Shown one piece after another: positions 15,087 through 21,810 of a stretch of DNA of 36,616 bases (position 1 is the first letter of the stretch; each line of letters begins with the position of its first letter). Location: contig JAIFWN010000001.1 in NCBI GenBank assembly GCA_019658995.1, positions 84,852 to 121,467 of the forward strand, read 5' to 3'. This DNA comes from Candidatus Parcubacteria bacterium (GTDB lineage: Bacteria; Patescibacteriota; Minisyncoccia; Phycocordibacterales; Zambryskibacteraceae). A model generated the notes under the pieces. That model did no database searches and was not told the DNA's origin. It saw only the letters and a program-made list of their open reading frames with translations. Both the position numbers and the translations under genes were made by a program.

Positions 15087-15093
15087 TATAATA
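15087..15093. promoter_or_regulatory. Overlapping divergent -10 elements for LOG and FKBP genes
   Basis: TTATAATAA contains TATAAT on the plus strand (15087-15092) and TATTAT on the minus strand (15093-15088). The minus element ends 7 nt before the LOG start at 15080. The plus element would give a leader of about 15 nt for the ATG at 15114. A second plus-strand TAATAT at 15104-15109 is close to that start. Confidence 0.5.
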
Positions 15094-15113
15094 ACATACA
15101 CACTAATATCAAT

Positions 15114-15581
15114 ATGAAAAACAAAAATACTGCCATTGCCGTAGGAGCGGCCCTCGTAGTTATCGGCTTTCTCTTCTTCGGCAACCTGGTTATGGGTCTA
15201 TTTACTCCTAAGGCTCAAGAAAATAATACCGCCAACATGTCAACCGGATATAAAAAAGATGACGTAGTCGCCGGCACCGGTCCAGCAGCCGCCAAGGGTG
15301 ACAAAGTAACCGTTCACTATGTCGGCACGCTCACCGATGGCAAAGTATTTGATTCTTCGCGAGACCGCGGACAGCCGTTTGTCTTCACTCTCGGAGCGGG
15401 AGGAGTTATACGCGGATGGGATGAGGGTGTGGTCGGCATGAGAGTCGGCGGGACCAGAAGGCTCACGATCGCTCCTGACTACGGATACGGTGACAGGGCG
15501 GTCGGACCGATACCTGCCAACTCCACGCTAGTTTTCGTTGTGGAACTCCTTGGTGTAGAGAAGCCGGCAGCCGTCCGCTAA
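15114..15581 (+). CDS. Membrane-anchored FKBP-type peptidyl-prolyl isomerase
   Basis: The enzyme speeds cis-trans prolyl isomerisation, here probably outside the membrane to fold exported proteins. The 155-residue protein has a membrane anchor at about 5-30 and a single FKBP domain (about 55-150) with the conserved run [20 protein letters not shown], then [29 protein letters not shown] and [13 protein letters not shown]. Active-site aromatic and Asp residues are present. ATG 15114 is preferred over an upstream in-frame ATG at 15057, which would place the start inside the divergent LOG gene and lengthen the tail before the anchor. It precedes the delta-prime-like gene by 9 nt. Confidence 0.92.
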   Translation: MKNKNTAIAVGAALVVIGFLFFGNLVMGLFTPKAQENNTANMSTGYKKDDVVAGTGPAAAKGDKVTVHYVGTLTDGKVFDSSRDRGQPFVFTLGAGGVIRGWDEGVVGMRVGGTRRLTIAPDYGYGDRAVGPIPANSTLVFVVELLGVEKPAAVR

Positions 15582-15590
15582 TTTAAAAAA

Positions 15591-16217
15591 ATGCTCGAGC
15601 ACCACGCCTACTTGCTCTTAGGCGAGCGTCCGGAGGCTGATGCTTATATTGAAAATGTTTTCGAATCAGCCGGGATCAGACCGGCAGGAAATCCGGATGT
15701 ATTCTTCCTCGAACTTGATGTTTTCGGCGTAAACGATGCCCGCGCCTTGAGTGATCGGGCCATAGAGAAGGCCTTTGGAGATAAGAAGGTGTTTGTCATA
15801 CATGCCGCCAAGTTCACTGCCGAAGCCCAGAACGCGCTTCTCAAAACTTTTGAAGATCCGGTGCCTAATACGCACTTCTTCATTACGGCACGTGAGCACA
15901 GCGTTTTTCTGCCTACGCTTCTTTCTCGCATGCATAGTATTCGCGTCGGAGGAGAAGCGGAAGAGAGCAACGAAGTAAAAAAGTTTTTGAAGAAAACTCC
16001 CAAACAGCGTATAGACTTTGCCAAGAGGTTTGCCGATGAAAAGGAAGAAAGAGGTGCCGCCGCCCTCGCCGAATTCCTCGACTCTCTCCTCATCGAGCTT
16101 CGTGCAAGCGGTGCTCCGCTAGAAATGCAAAAGAAAATATTAAACATGCGCAAATACGCCCGTGACTCGGCCGCCATGCCGCGCCTCATCCTCGAGCACC
16201 TTGCATTATTTTTATAA
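15591..16217 (+). CDS. holB: DNA polymerase III delta-prime-like clamp-loader subunit
   Basis: The 208-residue protein resembles the delta-prime subunit of the clamp loader. It has an AAA-like pattern with no Walker A, a degenerate Walker B strand KKVFVIHAAKFTAEAQNALLK, then TFEDPVPNTHFFITARE and an LLSRMHSI segment equivalent to the SRC motif. Domain III is short, so the protein is well below the usual 300 or more residues. It would pair with DnaX (4290) and the delta-like protein at 33307. It follows the FKBP gene by 9 nt, probably in one operon, and ends at a minus-strand terminator. Confidence 0.82.
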   Translation: MLEHHAYLLLGERPEADAYIENVFESAGIRPAGNPDVFFLELDVFGVNDARALSDRAIEKAFGDKKVFVIHAAKFTAEAQNALLKTFEDPVPNTHFFITAREHSVFLPTLLSRMHSIRVGGEAEESNEVKKFLKKTPKQRIDFAKRFADEKEERGAAALAEFLDSLLIELRASGAPLEMQKKILNMRKYARDSAAMPRLILEHLALFL

Positions 16218-16251
16218 AAGAAAGCCGTTCGCGACGAATAGCGAACGGCTT
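16211..16251 (-). terminator. Intrinsic terminator of the 143-residue orphan gene
   Basis: Read on the minus strand, AAGCCGTTCGC pairs perfectly with GCGAACGGCTT (11 bp, 8-nt loop) and is followed by TCTTTTATAAA. On the plus strand no T-tract follows, so it mainly stops minus-strand transcripts. It lies within the last bases of the holB-like gene. Confidence 0.8.
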
Positions 16252-16263
16252 GGTACGACAGCG

Positions 16264-16695
16264 TTACATCTCAGCTGCCTTGAGATATGGAAGGACATTT
16301 GTGAGACCGGGCATCTTTCGCAACATACCTTCGGCGAGCTCGTTTCGATACTCGTATACGGTCTGCATGTCTTCGACTGAGAAGCTGCCACCCCACCGGT
16401 AGAGCATCTTATTGCCCAACCAGCAGAATGCGCACAGTTTCTTTGCACCCATATCTTTGTTACCCATACTCTCGCTGATGTAAACTCTCCACTCAAGAAC
16501 ATCCGGAGTATGTTCCTCAGTCTTGTTGGAGAACACAGTCAGGCAACCATCGTGTTCCCTCACGAACTTGAGGGCCTCGGGCCCGGCTCGACCGCACATG
16601 AGGCTAGCCAGTTTATCGACGGTCGCCTTCATCATGTCGATATTCTGCGCGCCGGCCAGAATTCGGTCACCGAGCCCCATCATTTCTTTTTCCAT
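16264..16695 (-). CDS. Orphan 143-residue protein of unknown function
   Basis: I do not recognise this protein. It is soluble, without a signal peptide, mixed alpha/beta, with a helical start (MEKEMMGLGDRILAGAQNI) and a Cys-containing core ending KKLCAFCWLGNKMLYRWGG. The start ATG 16695 is fixed by a strong GGGAGGAGG site about 7 nt upstream; a longer frame to 16821 would run through the promoter. It has its own promoter (TTGACA, 18 nt, TATTAT), a leader of about 72 nt with two hairpins, and its own terminator. It is therefore a complete monocistronic cassette between the holB-like gene and frr. Confidence 0.7.
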   Translation of the reverse strand: MEKEMMGLGDRILAGAQNIDMMKATVDKLASLMCGRAGPEALKFVREHDGCLTVFSNKTEEHTPDVLEWRVYISESMGNKDMGAKKLCAFCWLGNKMLYRWGGSFSVEDMQTVYEYRNELAEGMLRKMPGLTNVLPYLKAAEM

Positions 16696-16704
16696 TTGAT
16701 CCTC

Positions 16705-16734
16705 CTCCCATCTCTGGGAGACTTCATGTGAAGT
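16705..16734 (-). promoter_or_regulatory. Two leader hairpins next to the Shine-Dalgarno site
   Basis: On the minus strand ACTTC-acat-GAAGT is followed by CTCCC-agagat-GGGAG. The second stem includes the 5' part of the Shine-Dalgarno run GGGAGGAGG, leaving GAGG outside. Folding could therefore limit ribosome access and give translational control. Confidence 0.45.
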
Positions 16735-16773
16735 GGCATCTCTGCCGTTGGACTGCCAAAGAACTACTTCTAC

Positions 16774-16803
16774 ATAATACCATACTATGTAGCTATTTGT
16801 CAA
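16774..16803 (-). promoter_or_regulatory. Promoter of the 143-residue orphan gene
   Basis: On the minus strand TTGACA (16803-16798), an 18-nt spacer and TATTAT (16779-16774), with a TG one base before the hexamer, make a strong extended -10 promoter. The predicted start is near 16767. Confidence 0.65.
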
Positions 16804-16837
16804 GCTATAAAATAAGCCCAAGAATAAGGCAGAATTA

Positions 16838-16846
16838 TGATAAAAT
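16838..16846 (+). promoter_or_regulatory. Extended -10 of frr, leaderless geometry
   Basis: TGaTAAAAT ends 6 nt before the ATG at 16853. The wider TATGATAAAAT run is nearly repeated as TATGACAAAAT at mraZ with the same 6-nt spacing. Confidence 0.6.
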
Positions 16847-16852
16847 GCAGCT

Positions 16853-17404
16853 ATGACTTATAACTTCAATCAATTTAAATCTGGCGCAGAGCAGGCAGTA
16901 GAGTGGCTCAAGAGGGAATACGCCGGATTAAGAACTGGGAGAGCTAGCGCTGCGATACTCGATGCTATAAAGGTGGACGCGTATGGAAATGCAATGGCGA
17001 TAAATCAGCTCGCGGCGATAAACGTCGAGGGGCCGGGGTCTATACGTATAGTGCCGTGGGATAGCAATGTTGGTAAGCCTATTGAGTCAGCGATACAGCA
17101 ATCTAATCTTGGTTTGTCTGTAACTATGGATGACAAAGGACTAAGAATCAATTTTCCTCAATTAACCAGCGAAAGGAGGGCAGAGTTAGCTAAGGTCGCC
17201 AAGCAGAAGCTCGAGGAAGCTCGCGTAAGAGTGCGCAACGAGAGAGAAAAGGTCCACTCGGACGTCGATAAACAAGAGAAGGCCGGAGGCATGGGCAAGG
17301 ACGATGCCTACCGTGTAAGACAGGATTTGCAGAAGCTCGTGGACGAAGCCAACAAGAAGCTCGAAGAATTACTTTTGAAAAAGGAAAAAGAAATAACCGA
17401 ATAA
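16853..17404 (+). CDS. frr: Ribosome recycling factor
   Basis: RRF splits post-termination ribosomes together with EF-G. The 183-residue protein is full length, with the usual three-helix-bundle sequence: LRTGRASAAILDAIKVDAYG near the start, the central INVEGPGSIRIVPWDSN, then ERRAELAKVAKQKLEEARVRVRNERE and a final VDEANKKLEELLLKKEKEI helix. It is immediately followed by the rseP-like gene with no gap, so they share a transcript starting from the leaderless promoter. Confidence 0.97.
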   Translation: MTYNFNQFKSGAEQAVEWLKREYAGLRTGRASAAILDAIKVDAYGNAMAINQLAAINVEGPGSIRIVPWDSNVGKPIESAIQQSNLGLSVTMDDKGLRINFPQLTSERRAELAKVAKQKLEEARVRVRNEREKVHSDVDKQEKAGGMGKDDAYRVRQDLQKLVDEANKKLEELLLKKEKEITE

Positions 17405-18139
17405 ATGACAATAATAATTTTCCTCATAATTCTCTCTGTCTTGGTCATTGCCCACGAGTTCGGGCATTTTTGGATTGCCAAGAAAGCCGGCGTGGGGGTG
17501 AAGGAGTTCGGCATCGGCTTCCCGCCGAGGGCCAGGAAACTTTTCAGCTGGATGGGCACTGATTTTACTCTGAACTGGCTGCCGTTCGGCGGCTTCGTCA
17601 AAATGGAAGATGAGGGGGAGCGCAAGATATCTGTTCTCATCGCCGGAGTGGTGGCCAACTTTATCCTGGCCTGGATCCTCTTCACCATCGTACTTATGCT
17701 AGGCATCGAGGGGCAGGACGGATTCGTACAGCGTGGTCTTTTTGACGGGCTTTGGCACGGACTCCTGACTACGGGGAAGATTACCTGGCTTACTATTGGG
17801 GCGATATGGCATCTCCTGGCCGGAGCTTTCACCGGACAGGGCAGTCTGGCTGATGTCGTCGGACCCGTAGGCTTAGTCGGGTTGGTGGGTGAAGCTAAAA
17901 TGCTCGGTCTCTCGTATGTCCTCTACTTTACCGCACTCATATCCGTAAATCTGGCTATCATCAACCTCATACCGGTACCGGCCCTCGACGGCGGCAGAAT
18001 CCTTCTTGTGATCATCGAACGCGTGAGGGGCAAAAGGATCTCGCCGAAGCTTTTCAATATGATCAATCTGGCGAGTTTTGCTCTCCTCATACTGCTTATG
18101 GTGATAATCACCGTGCGCGACATACACAGGCTGTTATAA
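17405..18139 (+). CDS. rseP: Site-2-type membrane zinc protease, RseP-like, without PDZ domain
   Basis: Site-2 proteases cut membrane-embedded substrates such as anti-sigma factors. The 244-residue protein has the zinc motif HEFGH at 17-21 in the first membrane helix, GGFVKMEDEGE after it, GPVGLVGLVGEA and the third zinc ligand in PALDGGR (LDGG at 194-197). Four membrane segments are visible. The usual RseP has about 370 or more residues with one or two PDZ domains between the second and third helices; here that region is a short segment (about 95-150) with no PDZ pattern. ATG 17405 directly follows the frr stop. A link with the ECF sigma factor at 11177 is possible but inferred. Confidence 0.88.
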   Translation: MTIIIFLIILSVLVIAHEFGHFWIAKKAGVGVKEFGIGFPPRARKLFSWMGTDFTLNWLPFGGFVKMEDEGERKISVLIAGVVANFILAWILFTIVLMLGIEGQDGFVQRGLFDGLWHGLLTTGKITWLTIGAIWHLLAGAFTGQGSLADVVGPVGLVGLVGEAKMLGLSYVLYFTALISVNLAIINLIPVPALDGGRILLVIIERVRGKRISPKLFNMINLASFALLILLMVIITVRDIHRLL

Positions 18140-18140
18140 T
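18132..18140 (+). promoter_or_regulatory. Extended consensus -10 of the 100-residue orphan, leaderless geometry
   Basis: TGtTATAAT ends 6 nt before ATG 18147. The element overlaps the last codons and stop of the rseP-like gene. Confidence 0.6.
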
Positions 18141-18146
18141 AAGTGT

Positions 18147-18449
18147 ATGAGTATGGAAGGTTTAAACCATAAGGAAAGCAGTGAGGCTAGACTCGACAAG
18201 ATGTCTCTTGTTCGTGATGAAATTCGCAATGCGTTGATTATGGTTTCCTGCGGCGACAATGCCGATTTCAACGCATGCATGAAGGAGTGGGCGCTCCATG
18301 GTAACGAAGAGTATGAAAGGTTATTCGAAGAGTTTTCCGGAGAAGATGATAATTTCCTTGACCGCTGGGATGATCCAAAAGAACAGTCGGGTATTATTCG
18401 CCGTTTTGAGGAAAGAATAAGTACGACCACCTTCAAGCGAGCCGCCTAG
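18147..18449 (+). CDS. Small acidic orphan protein
   Basis: The 100-residue soluble protein is helical and acidic (AEDEN-rich, for example NEEYERLFEEFSGEDDNFLD) with no membrane segment. I recognise no family. It has its own consensus -10 at leaderless spacing, a good frame, and no overlap with neighbours, which supports it as real. It lies between the protease and proS without a terminator on either side. Confidence 0.6.
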   Translation: MSMEGLNHKESSEARLDKMSLVRDEIRNALIMVSCGDNADFNACMKEWALHGNEEYERLFEEFSGEDDNFLDRWDDPKEQSGIIRRFEERISTTTFKRAA

Positions 18450-18469
18450 TTTTGACCTCTGTTTTCGGG

Positions 18470-18475
18470 TACTAT
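18470..18475 (+). promoter_or_regulatory. -10 element of proS, leaderless geometry
   Basis: TACTAT ends 6 nt before ATG 18482. A TTGACC at 18452 lies too close (12-nt spacer) to act as a normal -35 for it, but would fit better with the overlapping TATATT (15-nt spacer). Confidence 0.5.
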
Positions 18476-18481
18476 ATTGCC

Positions 18482-19732
18482 ATGCTGCAAAGCCGGCTTT
18501 TTACCAAGACTCGGAAAGACGCGCCCAAAGATGAGGTCGCACTGAATGCCCAACTTTTGATACGAGGAGGATATATACACAAGGAGATGGCTGGAGCATA
18601 TTCTTATCTCCCGCTCGGTCTCAGGGTACTGGACAAGATTAAGAACATTGTGCGCGAAGAGATGAATTCTCTGGGAGGAGAAGAGCTCGTTATGACCTCT
18701 CTCCAGCGCAAAGAGCTCTGGGAGGAGACCGACAGATGGGACGATGAGAGGGTCGACGTCTGGTTCAAGTCTGCACTCAAAAGCGGCGCGGAAGTCGGCT
18801 TCGGCTGGTCGCACGAAGAGCCTATAACCGACATGATGAAGGAGTATGTTGCGAGTTATCGCGACCTGCCCGTGTATGTGTATCAGTTCCAGACCAAGCT
18901 CCGTAACGAGCTTCGTGCCAAGAGCGGCATCATGCGCGGACGCGAGTTTCTAATGAAAGATATGTACTCCTACACCGCAAGCGAGGAGGCGCATAAGGAG
19001 TTTTATGACAAAGTCACGGCGGCATACCTCAAGATTTTCGAGAGAGTCGGTCTTGGCGATATTACTTATCTTACCTTCGCCTCCGGTGGAGCCTTTACCC
19101 AGTTTAGCCACGAGTTTCAGACAGTTTTGCCGGCCGGGGAAGATACTATTTATATAGATTCTAAGAAGCGCATTGCGGTGAACAAGGAAGTACTAAATGA
19201 TGAAGTGCTTTCAAAGCTCGGTTTGGATAAAAAAGATCTTGTCGAGGAGACGGCGGCGGAGGTTGGTAACATTTTCAGCTTCGGCGGAGCAAAATCAGAA
19301 CAGCTCGGGCTCAATTTCAAGAACGAAGACGGCGAGTCAGTGCCAGTAACTCTCGGTTCGTACGGTATTGGTATAACCAGACTGATGGGTGTAGTGGTGG
19401 AAGCACTCGGCGATGAGAAGGGTATTGTCTGGCCGAAGTCGATTGCCCCTTTCCGCGCACATCTCTTGCTCCTCAGCGAGGATGCGAAGATTAAAGCCCT
19501 GGCTAATGAAGTTTATAAGACTCTCGAGAAGAATGGAGTGGAAGTTCTTTATGACGACCGTGATCAGAGAGCAGGTGAGAAGTTCGCCGATGCCGATCTC
19601 CTGGGTATTCCGAGCCAGATTATTATCGGCAACAAAACCGCGGAGTCAAAACTCTTCGAACTCAAGGACAGAGAAAGCGGAAAGACATCCGAGGTCAATC
19701 TAGAGCATCTGATCGCAGAACTTAGAGGTTAG
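18482..19732 (+). CDS. proS: Prolyl-tRNA synthetase, short form without editing insertion
   Basis: ProRS charges tRNA-Pro. The 416-residue protein has class II motifs: the MLQSRLFTKTRKDAPKD start, motif 2 around YQFQTKLRNELRAKSGIMRG and EFLMKDMYSY, motif 3 TLGSYGIGITRLMGVV, and a C-terminal anticodon-binding domain (about 325-416, YDDRDQRAGEKFADADLLGIP). Between motifs 2 and 3 only about 100 residues occur, so the editing (INS) domain of roughly 180 residues found in E. coli type enzymes is absent. The start at ATG 18482 rather than an upstream ATA/TTG frame extension is set by the -10 spacing and by family alignment. mreB follows after 3 nt. Confidence 0.95.
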   Translation: MLQSRLFTKTRKDAPKDEVALNAQLLIRGGYIHKEMAGAYSYLPLGLRVLDKIKNIVREEMNSLGGEELVMTSLQRKELWEETDRWDDERVDVWFKSALKSGAEVGFGWSHEEPITDMMKEYVASYRDLPVYVYQFQTKLRNELRAKSGIMRGREFLMKDMYSYTASEEAHKEFYDKVTAAYLKIFERVGLGDITYLTFASGGAFTQFSHEFQTVLPAGEDTIYIDSKKRIAVNKEVLNDEVLSKLGLDKKDLVEETAAEVGNIFSFGGAKSEQLGLNFKNEDGESVPVTLGSYGIGITRLMGVVVEALGDEKGIVWPKSIAPFRAHLLLLSEDAKIKALANEVYKTLEKNGVEVLYDDRDQRAGEKFADADLLGIPSQIIIGNKTAESKLFELKDRESGKTSEVNLEHLIAELRG

Positions 19733-19735
19733 TTT

Positions 19736-20797
19736 ATGACAAATATTAAGGAAAAATTAAGGAGAATCTTCTCCCATGATATTGGCATCGACCTGGGTAC
19801 GGCTAATACCCTGGTGTATCTGCGTGGGCGCGGTATCGTCATCAACGAGCCATCGGTGGTGGCAGTGAACCAAAAGACCGGGCAGGTGGTTGCCGTCGGT
19901 GCCGAAGCCAAGGCCATGCTCGGACGCACGCCAGCGCACATCTCCGCCATCCGCCCGCTTGTAGACGGAGTGATCTCAGACTTCGAGGTTACTGAGGAGA
20001 TGCTAGCCTATCTCCTGGGCAAGGCTCAGGAAAGTTCGCGCAAGATCCTGGCACCGAGAGTGGTGGTCGGGGTACCGTCGGGCATCACCTCGGTTGAGAT
20101 CCGCGCCGTGCGCGATGCCGCCAGGAATGCCGGAGCAGGCATGGTGCATATAGTAGAGGAGCCGATGGCGGCTGCCATAGGAATGCGTCTTCCAATACAT
20201 GATCCGGTCGGGAGCATGGTTGTCGATATCGGCGGGGGCACTTCGGACATTGCTGTGCTTAGTCTCGGCGGGGTGGTAAGGGCCAAGAACTTGCGCGTAG
20301 CCGGGGATAGATTCAACCAGGATATTATTTCTTACGTAAGAAATCAGTTCAAAATCCTGATCGGCGAGAAGACTGCCGAAGCCGTTAAGTTCGTCGCCAC
20401 CGCCTTAATACCCGAAGGAGATACTCTCGAAGCCAGGGTCAAGGGCAGGGATCTGGTCACGGGATTGCCGCGCGAAGTAATCATAACCGATGCCGACATT
20501 CGCGAAGCCCTCTCGGCCTCGATCGAAGCGCTGGTTTTAGGTATACGAGAAGTTCTGGAGACTACGCCGCCTGAAGTCATAGCCGATGTGATTGAACGCG
20601 GAATCTTCCTCGCCGGGGGAGGAGCGCTCTTGCATGGGCTGCCGGAACTTCTGGAGAGCGAGCTCAATATTCCGATCCATGTAGCATCTGACCCGCTTTC
20701 GGCCGTAGCCAGAGGTACAGGCGTGATACTTGAGGATATAGAGAAGTTCAGAGATATTTTAATTGAAAATGAAGACGACCTTCCGCAGAAGATATAA
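19736..20797 (+). CDS. mreB: Rod-shape actin homologue MreB
   Basis: MreB polymerises under the membrane and guides lateral wall synthesis. The 353-residue protein is full length, with the actin ATP-site segments GIDLGTANTLVYLRGRGIV near the start, VVGVPSGITSVEIRA, EEPMAAAIGMRLPI, VVDIGGGTSDIAVLSLGGVV and FLAGGGALLHGLPELL. It is the head of mreB-mreC-mreD-mrdA and follows proS by 3 nt, so it may be read from the proS promoter. Presence of the full set suggests rod or elongated shape control even in a small genome. Confidence 0.97.
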   Translation: MTNIKEKLRRIFSHDIGIDLGTANTLVYLRGRGIVINEPSVVAVNQKTGQVVAVGAEAKAMLGRTPAHISAIRPLVDGVISDFEVTEEMLAYLLGKAQESSRKILAPRVVVGVPSGITSVEIRAVRDAARNAGAGMVHIVEEPMAAAIGMRLPIHDPVGSMVVDIGGGTSDIAVLSLGGVVRAKNLRVAGDRFNQDIISYVRNQFKILIGEKTAEAVKFVATALIPEGDTLEARVKGRDLVTGLPREVIITDADIREALSASIEALVLGIREVLETTPPEVIADVIERGIFLAGGGALLHGLPELLESELNIPIHVASDPLSAVARGTGVILEDIEKFRDILIENEDDLPQKI

Positions 20798-21551
20798 TGG
20801 CGGCGAGAAGAATTTCTCGAAGCGCACCTTGTATGTAATTGCCGCTCTTGGCGCCGGTATTGCAGTCTTTTACTTCCTGCGCTCCCCCATACTCAACGCC
20901 ATTTCGCCAGTATGGAGAGGTCAAAATTCCATAACCCGCGGAATAAGTAATTTCCTCGGCCTCATAAAAGATAAGGATTCACTCGCGCGCGATAACCTGG
21001 CCCTTCGCGAAAAACTGGCTTCGTACGAGTTGCTCCTTGCCGAAAACAGGGCGCTGTCTGCCTCGCGGGACGAGCTCCTCGGGAAGTTCGGACGCGAGGA
21101 AAGCACGGCGGGGATAGCGGCTGGTGTATTGGTACATCCTCCCGAGACTCCTTATGACAATCTAATCATAGACGCCGGTGAGGTAGAGGGGGTAAAGATG
21201 GATTCGAGAGTCTCTCTTCCCGAGGGTGGGGCACTTGGAACCATATCTGAAGTTCATGAGCATCAGTCCAAAGTGGCACTCTACTCAGGATCATCTATTG
21301 AGACCGGCGGGTTACTCGAGCGCGGCAATATACCGGTTACGCTTGTCGGCGCCGGGGGTGGAACCTTCAAACTGACCCTGCCTCGCGACGTAATCGTGGA
21401 GGCGGGAGACAAGATACTCTTGCCGGGGATTCGCTCTGAACTCGTAGGCGTGGTCAGAGAGGTGTCACTGGAGCCTACGGACTCTGAGAAACACGTTACC
21501 GTCGGTGCTGTTGCCAATATTCACGGAATTCGCTTTGTAAACGTACATTGA
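20769..21551 (+). CDS. mreC: Rod-shape protein MreC
   Basis: MreC is a bitopic scaffold of the elongasome outside the membrane. The 260-residue protein (from ATG 20769) has a basic N-terminus, a membrane helix at about 20-38, a coiled coil at about 62-105 (KDSLARDNLALREKLASYEL onward) and the beta-domain with HPPETPYDNLIIDAG and GVVGV-type repeats ending VANIHGIRFVNVH. The overlap with mreB is 29 nt. A TTG at 20763 in frame is a less likely start. Order and structure make the call secure. Confidence 0.93.
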   Translation: MKTTFRRRYNGGEKNFSKRTLYVIAALGAGIAVFYFLRSPILNAISPVWRGQNSITRGISNFLGLIKDKDSLARDNLALREKLASYELLLAENRALSASRDELLGKFGREESTAGIAAGVLVHPPETPYDNLIIDAGEVEGVKMDSRVSLPEGGALGTISEVHEHQSKVALYSGSSIETGGLLERGNIPVTLVGAGGGTFKLTLPRDVIVEAGDKILLPGIRSELVGVVREVSLEPTDSEKHVTVGAVANIHGIRFVNVH

Positions 21552-21552
21552 T

Positions 21553-21810
21553 ATGCGGGTAGGATTCACCATCATTGCCCTTATATTGACTCTGGCACTA
21601 CCTTACTGGGTGTATCTGCCGTTTATTTTCGCCGGGGTTATTGTTTTCCCTTTATATATAGAAGCGGTTTTCCTGGCTCTGCTCATAGACACCCTGTACG
21701 GTGGCGGAGAATACGGTAAAATGCTCTTCGGATTCCCGTTCGGCATTGTCGCAGCCCTTCTGGTGATCTTTGCCGCTCCGCTTCGTGAACACTTACGTTT
21801 CAATGCATAA
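21553..21810 (+). CDS. mreD: MreD-like small membrane protein
   Basis: The 85-residue protein sits in the mreD position and consists of three or so hydrophobic helices (about 5-20, 24-50 and 60-77) joined by short loops. It is about half the length of typical MreD and shows only generic similarity (an IEAVFLALLIDTLYGGGEYG segment resembles the conserved middle of MreD). The call is mainly positional. Its stop overlaps the mrdA start by 8 nt, so translation is probably coupled. Confidence 0.65.
   Translation: MRVGFTIIALILTLALPYWVYLPFIFAGVIVFPLYIEAVFLALLIDTLYGGGEYGKMLFGFPFGIVAALLVIFAAPLREHLRFNA

Noticed and set aside
15057-15113. Longer start of the FKBP gene at 15057
   Set aside because: It would place 19 extra residues ahead of the membrane anchor, inside the divergent gene and across the TATAAT element. 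ATG 15114 fits better.
16696-16821. Longer start of the 143-residue orphan at 16821
   Set aside because: The extension would run through the TTGACA/TATTAT promoter and leader, while ATG 16695 has a strong Shine-Dalgarno site.
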